A stretch of 64,000 bases of DNA, from positions 45,203,347 to 45,267,346 of the forward strand of contig CM060337.1 in assembly GCA_030674155.1 (NCBI GenBank), written 5' to 3'. This DNA is from Stramonita haemastoma. Its lineage: Eukaryota > Mollusca > Gastropoda > Neogastropoda > Muricidae. The notes under the pieces were generated by a model. That model saw only the letters and a list, made by a program, of their open reading frames with translations, searched no databases and was not told where the DNA came from. The translations under genes were made by a program, and so were the position numbers. This document shows, in pieces, positions 1 through 11,630 of the stretch (positions are counted from its first letter, which is position 1; the number at the start of each line of letters is the position of its first letter).

Positions 1-131
1 TGTATGAATCACACCTTTGAATCTGTGACAAAACTGTAAAAGTTTTTTTTCAATTTTATACTGAAAACTATGTCTGAACTCGGGCATTTGATTTATGAGT
101 TGAAAATTTCAGGAATTAATCTTTGATTTTA
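1..131. repeat. Direct repeat, copy 1 (intron side of the ILVBL exon)
   Basis: Positions 1-131 and 2260-2391 match almost throughout, with a few substitutions and short A-run indels. The left limit of copy 1 is cut by the window edge. The pair brackets the last ILVBL exon and most of its 3' flank. Confidence 0.85.
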
Positions 132-174
132 AATGCATTGATTCCCCCATGCACATGTGTGTGTCTGTGTGCAG

Positions 175-360
175 TTCTCAGACTACGAGGAGGTGGCGCG
201 TGGCTATGGGGGCAAGGGTCTGAGGCTGGACCGCACCAACGAGGATCGGCTGGAGGCGGTGATCCGTGACGCCCTGAAGCTGTACCGCGAGGGACACAGC
301 GTCCTGGTCAACGTGCTCATCGGAAAAACCAACTTCAGGGAGGGCAGCATCTCTGTGTAG
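175..360 (+). CDS. ILVBL: Last coding exon of an ILVBL/HACL2-like ThDP enzyme
   Basis: The exon opens right after a pyrimidine/GT-rich tract ending in CAG at 172-174 and reads 61 codons in phase 0 to a TAG at 358-360. The peptide ends NVLIGKTNFREGSISV; the C-terminus of animal ILVBL (acetolactate synthase-like, 2-hydroxyacyl-CoA lyase 2) ends in a closely similar G(R/K)T(D/N)F(R)(D/E)GSI-V string, and the preceding DYEEVARGYGGKGL matches the end of the ThDP-binding domain. The family is membrane-anchored in the ER and cleaves 2-hydroxy fatty acyl-CoA; the catalytic residues lie in upstream exons outside the window. Only the C-terminal tail is present, so activity cannot be judged. The exon is clearly GC-richer than its flanks. 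The family call comes from remembered sequence similarity, not a search. Confidence 0.85.
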   Translation, partial: FSDYEEVARGYGGKGLRLDRTNEDRLEAVIRDALKLYREGHSVLVNVLIGKTNFREGSISV

Positions 361-635
361 ACTGACTGACTTGCTGGCTGGCTGGCTGACAGACTGGCTG
401 GCTGGCTGACAGACTGACTGGCTGGCACACTGACTGGCTGGCTGGCTGACTGGCTGGCTGACAGACCGACCGACTGACTGACTTGCTGGCTGACTTACTG
501 GCTGGCTGGCTGACTGCCTGGCTGACAGACTGACTGACTTGCTGGCTGACTGACTGACTGACTGACCAACTGACTGACTGACTGACCAACCGACTGACCG
601 ACCGACCGACCAACTGACTGGCTGACACACTGACT
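361..635. repeat. (CTGR)n tetranucleotide array in the 3' UTR
   Basis: Immediately after the ILVBL stop codon the sequence is almost entirely CTGA/CTGG/CAGA tetranucleotides with irregular interruptions. If transcribed it forms the start of the 3' UTR. The long Ser/Gln-rich frames on the minus strand are shadows of the repeat. Confidence 0.9.
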
Positions 636-700
636 GACAGGGGCTGTTTCAGCGAGTGTGGACCATGCCGCGGCTTTTTCGCAACTGTTTGGTGTGTTTT

Positions 701-1052
701 GATATGAAACTGTTGTGATGTTGGGTCATTCTTTGGAATGGGTGTAATAGTTGGTGCAGAATAGGTCTTTTTGGTTTGGGGGGGGGGGGGGGAGTAAAGA
801 GGGGAGGGAGGGGTTGTAATTGGATGTGTGTTTGGTAGGAAACTGTCTTGATGTTGTGGGTCCTTTGAAACGCCGTAATGGTTGGTGCAGAATAGGTCTT
901 TTTGGGGGGGGTAAGGGGGAGGGATGGGGTTGTAATTGTTTGTATGTTTGATATGAAACTGTCGTGATGTTGTGTGTTCTTTGAAACATGGTAATCTTTG
1001 GCGCAGAATAGGTCTTTTTGGGGGGATAAAGAGGGGGAAGATGGGGGGGGGG
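701..1052. repeat. Three-copy minisatellite, about 116-133 bp unit
   Basis: Units begin at about 701, 834 and 950. Each carries GAAACTGT, a TGATGTTG stretch, GTGCAGAATAGG or close to it, a TCTTTTT-G-run and a G-rich tail with GGTTGTAAT. Copies differ mostly in the length of the G-run. The following 1053-1660 is T/G-rich sequence in which nothing else is recognisable. Confidence 0.8.
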
Positions 1053-1656
1053 GGCGGGTAAGGAGAGGGGGTTTTGGTTTCTATCTTTGTTTTTTCAGAT
1101 TATTTTCAGGGGGTTTTGTTTTGGTTGGAGATGGGTTTTTAAAAAACTTTTTTCATGCTTTGTCTTGGGTAGGGGGTGGGTGTTTTCTGTCTTTGTCTTT
1201 TCAATATATATTCAAACTGTTGGTTTTTTTTTGTTTTGGTTGGAGGTTTGGGTTTTAAAAAAACCACACCTTTGGTTAATGCTCTTTCTTATAGTTTTTA
1301 CTGTTGTTTTTCAAAAGGTTTTGTTTGATGGGTTTTTGTTGTTGTGAAGAGATGGTTTTTATTGTTGTTTATTTGACTATGTTCATGCTTTGTGTTATAG
1401 GTTTCACTGTTGTTTTTGGTTGAGATTTACAAATATTTTTGGCATTCTTTGCTAGCTTTCATTGTAAATGTTTTTATTCAGTGTATGGGATTTTTTGCCC
1501 TCCAAAGTCAAGGTTTGTCTTATCACGCAAATGTGCAATTCATCATAATTGAACTAACATAAACATAACATAAACTTAACTTTGGTTTCTCTTGATTTCT
1601 GTGGAAACAATATTTTAACTTAATCATGATTCTGCAAAGATGAAACATCCATTTGA

Positions 1657-2007
<351 letters not shown>

Positions 2008-2259
2008 TGTGTCTTTTCCTTGCTGTTTCCGTCTTCCTGGACCTTCTTTTTGTTGTTGTTGTCATTGGTTTCTTCGTTTTCCACCTTCATGGCCCTCTGT
2101 TCATCATTTGCTGTCAGCCAGTAGATGATGTGCTGGTCTTCAGGGCCGCTAGCATATGATCCGAAACAAGCGATGCTACTAGATGGTACATCTGCCAATT
2201 TCATTGTGGCTGGCCTTTAATGAAGGAACACTTGGGTGTGTATGCTGCTTGTATAGTTC

Positions 2260-2391
2260 TGTATGAATCACACCTTTGAATCTGTGACAAAAAAACTGTG
2301 AACATTTCTTGAATTTTATATTGAAAACTATGTCTGAACTCTGGCATTTGATTTATGGGTTGAAAAGTTCAGGAATTAATCTTTGATTTTA
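2260..2391. repeat. Direct repeat, copy 2 (3' flank side)
   Basis: Second copy of the 1-131 sequence. Similarity stops at about 2391, before any copy of the exon, so this is not a simple duplication of the exon-containing segment. Confidence 0.85.
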
Positions 2392-2722
2392 GAATGGGTG
2401 TTATGAATTATGGTAACATAAAAATTATGTTTTTGATTTGTTCTTTCTAATCTGTGGAGCTCGGGATATCAACTACTCACAAAGAAAAATTGTTCATGTC
2501 TTTGTGTAGTGTGTGAGTGTAAAGATTTTATGCTTTTTTGTAATCAGAATTTTTAAAAGAAGTTGTCAATGAACAAAAAAAAAAGGGGGAATGAATTGGT
2601 GCCTGGATATCAATTGACAAGCGAATCAAATTCATTCCATGAAAATGGTTTCTTCAGCAAAGTGTGTATTAATTGTGTGCATCTTATAAATTATATGCTG
2701 CCAGTTGTTGTAGTGTTGATGA

Positions 2723-2728
2723 AATAAA
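2723..2728 (+). terminator. Possible poly(A) signal AATAAA
   Basis: A canonical AATAAA followed by T/GT-rich sequence (TGCTCTTTGTTATG...), about 2.36 kb after the ILVBL stop. It is the first well-placed signal on the plus strand and could end the 3' UTR. AATAAA is common in AT-rich DNA, so this is tentative. Confidence 0.35.
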
Positions 2729-2804
2729 TGCTCTTTGTTATGCACTTTGTACATAGTATTTAGTTTGTTTTTTGTTGAAAGACTGTTGAATTTGAATACA
2801 CTCT

Positions 2805-3150
2805 CAACAAGGGTTTGGCAGGAGGGTCAAGATGTTCACCTGTCAGATAAACCGCGAGGTTCTGGGTTTGAATCAAGCCTTGCCTTTTCCTCCCAGGAAG
2901 ATGGGAAAATCAAACTGATTGTCAAAGTCTTTCTGATGAGACTACAAACAGAGCCCCATGTCAGATGCATGCAGGACATTTTGCGTATACATTAAAAATC
3001 TGCTCCGCTTTTCAGAAGAGTAGGCTATTTTGTGCAGGAGGAATGAATGACAACATTTCAAAAAAAGCATGCACATGTGCATCATGTTTACACATTTGTG
3101 AAATCGGAATGCGGCTACCTAAAAGAGAGAGGGGGGGGGGATGGTTGTAT
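2805..3150 (+). repeat. Old tRNA-derived SINE copy
   Basis: A degenerate tRNA-like head with a B-box-like GGGTTTGAATC at about 2866 is followed by body sequence (TCTGATGAGAC, then a CCCATGT and GCATGC stretch) that parallels the minus-strand SINE copies at 56106-56360 and 57300-57598. It ends with an AATGCGGCTACCTAAA motif that recurs near 62750. No target duplication is visible. Confidence 0.5.
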
Positions 3151-3458
3151 TTACAAACATCTGACATTAGTGAACCTCGAAGGTCTAGTTCAGAAACAAA
3201 CAACACCCTCACCCTCCAAAAAAACTCCACCAAAACACGCACAAAAATAACCAACCAAACTCAGCTCCAAAGAAAGAAAGAAAGAAAAATGCAACAAAGG
3301 AATAGTCTTCTGAAGCTGGAAAGAAATTATCTGAAGCTATGAAAATGATTTTGGAAACATCAGTATCAGAAGATGTCTGACAAAGAAAAACAGAACAGTT
3401 GACACATGAAGGAGAACAGATCAGCAAGAACCATTCATCGAATGCAGGCATTATTTCA

Positions 3459-3500
<42 letters not shown>

Positions 3501-3973
3501 CACAGCGCACAAATCCAACATCAATCAGTCAAGAGTGCTATATCTAGCGCACCTTTCTCTTTTACCTAGTCTTAAGTGTGGTCAGCTCCTGCTATATTTA
3601 GCACCAGCTGACCCCATCTGGGCTGGGATGGGATGGAGTAATTAGCAGCTGAGAGGAGCTGAAAGTGGGGGAAATGACAGCTGTGACACACACACACACA
3701 CGCACACACACACACTGTGCACTTATACAGATGTGTGAATCATGTTGAAGTCAGATGTGCTGGGCTCAATGGCAGTGCATTGCATTTTCACTCATTTGGC
3801 AAGACAACAACAGTTGGTGTCTGAGGGTTTGATGATGAAGACGAGTGAGGAATGTTGCATGCTGTTGGTGATGGGCATCACTGATGGCGTATGAATTATT
3901 CATCGGTTTACTTATATGCCTCAAAACCCTGCTTCTTCTGTATGATATATATATAATAATATATATATATATA

Positions 3974-4024
<51 letters not shown>

Positions 4025-4045
4025 TATACCACACACATATATATA
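3459..4045. repeat. CA and TA microsatellites
   Basis: (CA)n at about 3466-3499 and 3688-3714 and (TA)n at about 3945-4042. The intervening sequence, and 3151-3458, show no convincing gene. Confidence 0.9.
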
Positions 4046-4211
4046 ATATGTGGGTGCATTTTAAAATGTTAATTTTTAGGAAAACTGATCTGGAGAAAAG
4101 GTGTTTGAAAGAAATGTCTGAGTGTTCTGGTGTACTGTCACGTAGTGTGAGCAAAAGACCAGGTTATGGTGGCATTACTGTCAGGTACAACAGAACACAG
4201 CATAAATTAAC

Positions 4212-4590
4212 CTTTTGCTTTTACACGCATGGTGGATTGGTGGTCTCAGAGGTAATGCTCCTGTTTAGAATGCAAGAAATATGGGTTCGATCCCCGTTTG
4301 CACCCAAACTTCTCTCCTCCCTTCACTAGACCTAGAGTGGCGATCTGGGTGATAGTCTTTTGGATGAGACGATAACCAGATGTCCCGTGTGCAATGCACA
4401 TTCAGTGCATGTATAAAAAATAAAAAATGCTGTGATAAGTGAGTTGTCACAGTTAAAAAAAAAAAAGCCACTCAGATACTTGGGGAAACAAAGTATGCAT
4501 GCAAACTGGAAAGTAAAAAATAAAAATAAATGGATGGTGCTGCTGTTGTGGTAATGGACTGGAACTGCCAACATTTACCTTTACCAGAGC
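4212..4590 (+). repeat. tRNA-derived SINE, degenerate
   Basis: The head has an A-box-like GTGGTCTCAGAGG and a good B box GGTTCGATCCC at about 4285. The body carries GATGAGACGATAA and TCCCGTGTGCAATGCAC, a motif shared with other SINEs of this window (e.g. 60140-60180, 56320-56360), then A-rich stretches and a GGTGCTGCTGTTGTGG tail region. This points to Pol III-type retroposition. The frames inside are not genes. Confidence 0.6.
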
Positions 4591-5261
4591 ACAGATGCTA
4601 ACTGCCAAACAAAATAATGATATGAAAAATTGAATGCTCAGGACTTATGTCAGTTTCGTAACATAAAAAAGGAAAGAAAGAAGAAACAAAAATAACCTGA
4701 AACGGCAGATTCAATCTAAGTCAAAGGGAAGCAACTAGACCTAATTAGCCCTGACCAAAACGGAGTTTACTTCCCTTTCTCTGAAAAAAGCCACCTCTTC
4801 CATTTCTTCACCTTTCAGTTATTGAAGCAAGACCGTTTACTTAAAACTAACCTCTATGCCCCCCCCCCCCCCCCCCCCCCCCCCATGCGATTGATATAGT
4901 GACTTTTAAACGTTAAACTCAACAACAAAAAATGTAAATAAAAAAGGAAGGGGGAAGGATCTACATCACATATCAGTTATGTCAGTCTACTCTTTTACAA
5001 AAAAAATAACTATTTAAAAAATCCCTGTGGACAGTGGCAAGATCTTTTGCATGCCCTGGCATACAGGACAACTGCAGTCTCTAGTCTCACGCGAGGATTT
5101 TGATTTAAAGGGAATAGAGAACTAATATTTATGGGGGACAATCTTTCCATGATATCTGCACCTTCGGATCAGAGTGAATCAGATGCTCTGACGATCAAGT
5201 GGGGGTTTTTTTTGTTATTTTTTCTTATAGTTTTTTTTTCTTTCTAACGGTCAAGTTACTT
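4591..5261. other. No gene seen; includes a 25-nt poly(C) run
   Basis: AT-rich sequence with a C homopolymer at about 4859-4884. No splice-flanked open frame, RNA gene or transposon signature was recognised. Confidence 0.6.
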
Positions 5262-5465
5262 CGTCGGGTCATGCCATATGTCCCAGTACCATAGAGTCGC
5301 AGTACCACTGTGTCCCACAAAAACAATGCGTCCCCATTAAGCAATCCCACTGGGCCCCGTACCATTGCGTCCCAACAAAATTGCGTGTGGATATGTCCCA
5401 AGAAAATTGCATCTTGATGCGTCCCATAAAGGAATCCCATTACCTCCCGGTACCATTAGGCCCCA
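5262..5465. repeat. Degenerate short tandem array built on CCATTGCGTCCC
   Basis: About ten irregular repeats of phrases such as CCCAGTACCAT, GTACCATTGCGTCCCA, AAAATTGCGT and GGAATCCCATT. Spacing is about 15-25 nt and several copies are recombined. It codes for nothing plausible in either direction and does not match the SINEs here. Confidence 0.6.
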
Positions 5466-5508
5466 ACACAATGATTGTTACTTGAGCAATGCTTGGACGC
5501 TGTCGAGG

Positions 5509-5539
<31 letters not shown>

Positions 5540-5899
5540 AGCTAACTCACCACAGGCACAGAAGTGTTTGGGGAAACCGAATCTGAGGTCACCATGAGAC
5601 CAGAGCAATCGGGGCCGCGGAATCAGAGGCAATTTTTTCATTGCATGATGATCAGTGAGAATGAGGATGATGCAATGATGCTGCTGTGGAAAAGCATATG
5701 CTTGGAGACTACTTGATAGGGTTGTAATCTACGTTTACTATTATAATATTATATCCCAGCGTCAGCCAGGCTTGAGAGATAACAGACACTGCAGTGTTGG
5801 TCAGGTAATTTGAGCAACACTCTCAAATTGGCATCAGTAATGTCCACATGTTTGTCTGACATCACCGGTACACATCTTTTTATTTGTGAAAAACTGCTG

Positions 5900-6196
5900 T
5901 GTGCCAAGACATTTTGTAAGAGAAGTGCGTTTTGTAATATTTTTTTTTTTACAAATCGTGTTCGGCTTGCAATTTTTTTAGTCAAAAATCGCTTCAAACA
6001 TGATTTGCAATCAAAATGTGATTTACAATAATATTATTGTCACATAGGTTCTTTTAAGTGACTTTCTATGACTGGCAGTGCTGCAAATGTCCTTTAATTA
6101 AAAAAAACAAAAAACCTTTTCTCGTCTTCACTATTACTCACCACTTTGACCAACCTTCAAAATGACTGGAAATATAGTCAGTGCGCTATGTAGTAA

Positions 6197-6228
<32 letters not shown>

Positions 6229-6470
6229 CGTCTTCTGCTTACAACATTTTTATTACAAATCGCATCCAACGCGTTTTGTAATAAAAATTGTGTGACCAGA
6301 ATTCTCTATCTATCCCTTAGTCTGGCAACCATGGGGGCACCCCAGAAGACTTGACAACCAGTTCCCCCCTGTCCACTCTCTGTAACTCGAACAGGATTTG
6401 TAACAAATTTATTACAAAACGCACTTTTATTACAAAAAACGTGTCGCTACACTGCTACAGTAACATCTCA
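5900..6470. repeat. Recurrent inverted TTTGTAATAAA / ACAAATCG motifs
   Basis: Three clusters (about 5905-6030, 6195-6300 and 6395-6450) carry CGTTTTGTAATA, TTTACAAATCG and TTATTACAAA in both orientations, so that neighbouring copies can pair as hairpins. They could be a decayed MITE-like or satellite element. A fragment of RTE 3' end lies between clusters two and three. Confidence 0.45.
6302..6372 (-). mobile_element. RTE LINE 3'-terminal fragment
   Basis: On the minus strand this stretch (CTGGTTGTCAAGTCTT, then GGTTGCCAGACTAAGGGATAG) matches the end of the RTE copy at about 22308-22370, including the final GATAGATAGA-type tail. Only about 70 bp remain, as expected for extreme 5' truncation. 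The rest of 6373-7598 holds no recognisable gene. Confidence 0.6.
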
Positions 6471-7610
6471 GAAATTAAATTCACAAGTATTTGGACCTAT
6501 TGGTAGGGGAAAGGGGGGAAAGGGAGCCTCACCATAAACAAACTACAACCTGCCGCCTTCAATGATTTTGAAAACCGGGTACCCCAATATCATTCATTGC
6601 CAGATATAATTATAAGAACAAGCGCCTGTGCTACACGATTCTACACAGCACAACAGAAAAGTACAAAATGTGTTGCTTCTTCCTAACGTTGCATAACTGA
6701 AACCAACTGGCGAAAGAGATCGTAAGCAGATTCTTCTAATATAAAGGTAGGCCTAGTGTCTGTCCTACCACCCCCTCACCCCATTATCTCCGGCTCCCCC
6801 CCCCCCCCCTTCTTCCTGCAGAGTTATCCATCTTTTACCATGTGACATGGCGCGCTCTTTGGGGGTAAGTTGATGTCTGCCATTGTCTGGCTTCTTGACA
6901 GAAAAACAAGTATTTTGTGAGCTGTAGTGGTTACGTTCTGCAGTTTTAATGTTCCTCTAAGATATGTCGTACTGATCCTACGGACTGATTATGTGCACAC
7001 AGACTGCTGCAAGATAATAGATATATTACATTGCCTTTATCATGGAAAAACGTTGTAAACCTCGCACCCAAAATAAACTAATTGTGGAACGGAGTAAAGT
7101 TCAAGTATCAATTTCCCAGTTAGCCCTGACTCTAAGCATTTACACTTTTGCGTTTCAAATTTTAGGCTTTAAAAAAACATGTCAATTCATTTTTGCCCCT
7201 TTATGGTTCCATTTTAAGTGTTATATATTAAATTTCGATCCTCACTGAAACTCCCATGATTCACCACCAATGGCGTTTTGGTTACATGCAACCTTTGCCC
7301 ACCATTAAGATCGTTAGCTATATTCCCATTGCGTAGATGATGACTAAATACAAGGTTAGTGTGGATGCATTTTTCTATTTTTTAATTTTTATTATAATAT
7401 AGATTTAATCGTTACTACCAGTTTACAATTTCCCACTGTTCCTAAAAGAGGAGTGGGTTTTTACCTGTGCCCAAGATATGTATGGGCTTATAAATACAGG
7501 GGAGTAAAATTACTTAAGGAAGGACAGAATATGCTAGAAGTTTTTTTTTTTTTTTTTTTAAAGTGTTTAATCATAACAATAACAGACCCATGATTCTCAC
7601 ATTAAAAAGT

Positions 7611-7900
7611 TAGTTAAAGTTAAAGTCTGTCCCGAGCCTAAGGCTCATCAGGCCGCTGCTTAACCCGGTTTCTGTGGCGTTAAGCGACTGAGAGTCACAG
7701 ACTCCCCCTGGATAGGACGCCAGTCTATCGCAGGGTTAACCCCCAACACAAGGTTGGTACCCCCTTTTACACCTGGGTGGGGTGAGAAAATAGCCGTAAA
7801 GTGCCTTTTCTAAGGGCACAACACCATAGCCGAAAGCTGGATCGAACCCGCAACCTTTAGATTACGAGTCCAACGCCCTAACCACTAGTCTACGGCGGCG
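7611..7900 (-). repeat. tRNA-derived SINE (family B), full length, with TSD
   Basis: On the minus strand the head reads TAGTGGTTAGGGCGTTGGACTCG (A box) and GGGTTCGATCC (B box), then a body with a TGTGCCCTT-AGAAAAGGCAC stretch, ending in a short (TTAAC)-type tail. ACATTAAAAAGT flanks it at 7599-7610 and 7901-7912 as a 12-bp target-site duplication. A near-identical copy sits at 53136-53432. The layout resembles the molluscan V-SINE group; that assignment is unverified. A tRNA scan might flag the head, but it is not a tRNA gene. Confidence 0.9.
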
Positions 7901-8194
7901 ACATTAAAAAGTGTATGGACTGTATTGCAACATTGTTCATGACGAATTACATAGCGCTTGCAAAGTACACTAGTCTGTGTTTACTACAAGTTATATAATG
8001 CATGCACGGTACACTAGCCATTGTTCACTTCAGTATATATTACAGAGTCTTTGCACAGTATCACAGTGTTCTCTTTAAATCATTATAGGAGAAAAAAAAA
8101 GATGCAAACTGTTATCGTCTTTGTTTATGGTAAGCCAGTCCAAAAGAGGTGGTTTACTGCTAAAGATGCAAGGGTAATGACCTGCAAAAAGGAA

Positions 8195-8223
8195 ACTAGC
8201 ACACACACGCATGCACACACATG

Positions 8224-8273
<50 letters not shown>

Positions 8274-8292
8274 CATATTCACATGCATTTTA

Positions 8293-8331
<39 letters not shown>

Positions 8332-8335
8332 CACA
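8195..8335. repeat. (CA)n and (TA)n microsatellites
   Basis: (CA)n at about 8202-8269 and (TA)n at about 8297-8330. The peptides in the frames here (His-Thr, Ile-Tyr runs) are repeat artefacts. Confidence 0.95.
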
Positions 8336-8608
8336 AGTTTATGCACTCAAACACACAAACTTGCATGCATGCCCATACATGCATTCTTATGCAGATGAGT
8401 TTATGCGCACACACACACCACACACATACATAAATGCACGCACAATTAAAAAAATTGCTTTCATGTTTATGACACACATGTTTTATGTCTGTTAACAGAG
8501 ACTGACTGGCTCTGATACACCTGGTCACCAAGGGCACTGGGATGAAGATGTCAGCACTACAATCCTGCAGACTACAGGACATCTTCACTGTATGTATTTC
8601 TTTCTTAG

Positions 8609-8633
8609 GATCTTTTAATGGAGAATTCAGAAG
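8609..8633 (+). other. Possible 25-nt microexon
   Basis: A strong acceptor (TTTCTTTCTTAG, ending 8608) and a strong donor (AAG|GTAAGA at 8634) enclose 25 nt open in phase 1 (SFNGEFR). Splice context is the only evidence. 8640-9290 holds AT-rich sequence with nothing else recognised. Confidence 0.25.
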
Positions 8634-9330
8634 GTAAGATAAAACATGCTCCAACAAAGACTTGAAGGGCTTCAACACTTGGTGTCTGGGACCAGAAGGT
8701 ATGCTGGTCCTGGCCTGTAGAATTGTGGTATTTTAATCCAATGCTTGTACAGTTGTTGCTTAAGATTGCAGATTTTCAGATCTTTCAAGACAGAGCTACA
8801 GCACTCATATTTGAGTGGATTCTACACAGAGTTTAGTAAATTAAGACAATGAAAGGGGTGCAGTGCAAGACAGTGCATTGCAAAACACAAAACAACAGAA
8901 ACATATATTTTAAAAAACATAAACAGAAGAAGGAAAGTAAATACAAATTGAAAATGAACTTAAAAAAAAAAAAATCAAAAGTATAAAATAAAATGGAGCA
9001 CACAAGCAAGACACCAAAAGAAAAGAGTGAAAACACAAGACAAAATAAAAATATGCAAAACAGAAAATGAAAAACAAACAGAAAACTGTAAAAACTAAAA
9101 TGGCGTTGGAAAAAAAACTGCTCTGCGGGACTCTACTGGCTGGTGGCTATATCGCGGTTCTACATTTAAAGCTTCATGTCAGCTTCTGGCTTTGTGTACA
9201 GTGGAATTCACCTGGGTATAGTTGTTGTGTGGTAAGTTTGGAATGAGTGAAGTGAGAACAGCTGGACTGGTACTTTACAAATGATGAAACTACAAAAGAA
9301 TGAGATAAACTAAAAGAAACAAGTAAAAAA

Positions 9331-9536
9331 CAAACTGAAATAAATAATAAACAAAACAAAAAGCCAAATCACATAAACTGAAATAAACAAAATAAAATGA
9401 GATGAAATAAAACCAATAAGCCATCAAAAATACAAACTGAAATAAGATAATAAACAAAACAAAAAGCCAAACTACATAAACTGAAATAAACAAAATAAAA
9501 TGAGATGAAATAAAACCGATAAACCATCAAAAATAT
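9331..9536. repeat. 102-bp tandem duplication, two copies
   Basis: Copies start at CAAACTGAAATAA at 9331 and 9433 and are nearly identical over 102 bp of A-rich sequence. The hydrophobic Phe/Leu/Val-rich minus-strand frame across it is a by-product. Confidence 0.85.
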
Positions 9537-9793
9537 AACAAAGAAAAATCATGGCAAGAAATGGGAAATTCCTGCTCAACAATAAACCAGAAAACAAACT
9601 AAAAGAGCAACCCTCCACTCTCCCATCCCCCTCCCCCCCAAAAAATCCCTAACAAAACCCCCTCCCCCAAAAAAAACCCAAACAAAAACAGGCACACCAA
9701 GTGCAAAACTCCTTAACCATAGAAGAAACAAACAAAAACAACCAGGGAAAAATACTTGCGGGAGATCACAGGATAACATTTATACATCACTAC

Positions 9794-9800
9794 CCCCACC

Positions 9801-9888
<88 letters not shown>

Positions 9889-9932
9889 CCACCACCACCA
9901 ACACCACCACCACCACCACCACCACCACCACC
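9794..9932. repeat. (CAC)n/(CAT)n trinucleotide array
   Basis: About 140 bp of CAC-CAT-CAC triplets producing a poly-His frame (+) and poly-Met/Val frame (-). It is not treated as coding because there is no conserved flank. Confidence 0.95.
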
Positions 9933-10970
9933 AGTCCCTTGACCAAGATGGTCATGCAGAGGGACTTGAGCAATGCAGCAGGCAGCAAGATTTCTGCATG
10001 CTGGTGCGTCTTCAGCCTTTCAAGCAGCACTGACATTCCTGGTTTGAAGAAAGACCAGCAGCTTGTGAGGGGTAGTGACTCATGTATACATGTTATTTTT
10101 CTGAATGAGTATCTGTTCTAGCAGGCACCAGATGGCTGAACAGCTTCATACAGGTCCATCACCATCACAAGTCATCTTCATTACTTCAGTCTTGAGGTAC
10201 ATTATTAATCCTTATCTTTTTTTATACTTCTGTCTTGTCTGATCTTTGTGCATATCTTTATATAAATACATATTTAAGTTATTTTCAACCCCCCCTCCCC
10301 TGCCCACTTTAAATCTGTTTGGTTTATCATTGCAAGATGATGTTTTTACTTTTTTGTCCTTTGTATGGCATATCTCATGATATCTGACTGTCTTTTGCCT
10401 GGAGTTCCTGACTGTCTTTTGCCTGGCATTTCTGTCTGTCTTTTACTTTTTCTTCACTCTTTTCTATCTGTTTTTTGTTTGTTGATGTTGGGTGTTTTTT
10501 AAATATTATTTTATTAATTTTTTGGGGTGGGGGGTCGACATGTATTTCGTTTTTGTAAATGTTGAATACAGTGTGGAAAAATCCGTTTGTGAACAGAGAG
10601 AGACTACTGTCAAGGGGTATACAGCACTGACACCACGCCTACCGCATGGAGACCAAGGAGTTCTGGACAGAGAGTGGGTAAGAAAAGGGAGTCCTTTGTC
10701 ACTCACATGACTTGAATAGAACAACATGCAGTCTAAAAATTGGACATTCTCTTCTCAGATTCATAGACGGTTTTAAGATTTCAGTCATTATCAAAGTCTT
10801 TTTGTGCTTTATCAGACTGATTTATTACAGAATGCATTTTGCATCAGGGTTTGGCCAGTTGTATTTTGAAAAGTATGAATGTCATCACTTTATAATATGA
10901 TGTGGATGTAGTGATTGGGGAAAAACCCCAAACATTTTCAGTGTGACTGATGATGATTTACTGCTTTCAG

Positions 10971-11036
10971 GATCTTTGGGGCTGGAGACAAGTGCCAAGG
11001 ACCAGTCATCTCAAGCTGCATCCTGTCTTCACAGAG
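10971..11036 (+). CDS. Candidate phase 1-1 exon of an unidentified gene
   Basis: 66 nt between a good acceptor (ACTGCTTTCAG at 10960-10970) and donor (GAG|GTATAC at 11037). It is open only when two bases complete a split codon, leaving one base at the end, so it is a symmetric 1-1 exon. Its peptide, SLGLETSAKDQSSQAASCLHR plus split codons, resembles that of the segment at 23341-23394 (shared GL..S.K(..)SQAA). The first part also resembles 11983-12006 at DNA level (GGCTGGA....AGTGC..AG). Function unknown. The flanks 11037-11630 hold nothing else clear. Confidence 0.35.
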
Positions 11037-11630
11037 GTATACTTCTGCATACTTGTCTTTTTTATTTATTTTTATGTATGGATTTTTCTCATTGTTTCTG
11101 TGTTGTTTGTTTTTGCCTTTGTGAGCATATTTGTTACATTTGTTTCGTCATTTTATCTGTACTGATAGTTATAATGCATTTTGTTGTATGCTATTATTGA
11201 TTGTGATGTATCATTTGTTTCACTTCCTTGTCATGCTTGGTGCTTTCGGCCTCATGTTAGTTTAATTTTACTGTCAAATACAGTGATTTTACTATTTTAT
11301 TTAGAATGATGTGTTTGAGATTTTTGGTGCTGTCTTTAAATTTGAGTACGTCTTTTTACCAGGTTCATACACAAGGACGAGCATCCAGCTGTGGTTATAT
11401 TCCACACCACCAGATAAGTTAAACTGGTAATGATTACGTCTGTGTGACCTGGTATAGGTATGCCAGTGAGTATGTGTACATATTATTTGTCTCTATGTCT
11501 GTCATGTACTTGGCCGGCCATTCTGTCTGTTTTGCCTGTGGATGTCCTGCTTGTCTGTGTTTGCATTTTTATCTGTCTGTCTGCATCTTTCTGAGGTCCT
11601 GCTTTTCATGTTGAAAAATTTCCCTGCCAG

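Noticed and set aside
3012..3254. Overlapping frames around 3.0-3.5 kb
   Set aside because: They lie over SINE and CA-repeat sequence and have no splice context.
7840..7900. tRNA gene on the minus strand (also at 53360-53432 and 57530-57598)
   Set aside because: The A and B boxes belong to tRNA-derived SINE heads. Each is followed by a SINE body and, for two of them, is enclosed in target duplications.
9701..10036. Poly-His protein (+) or poly-Met/Val protein (-)
   Set aside because: Produced by the CAC/CAT triplets at 9794-9932; flanking codons show no conserved domain.
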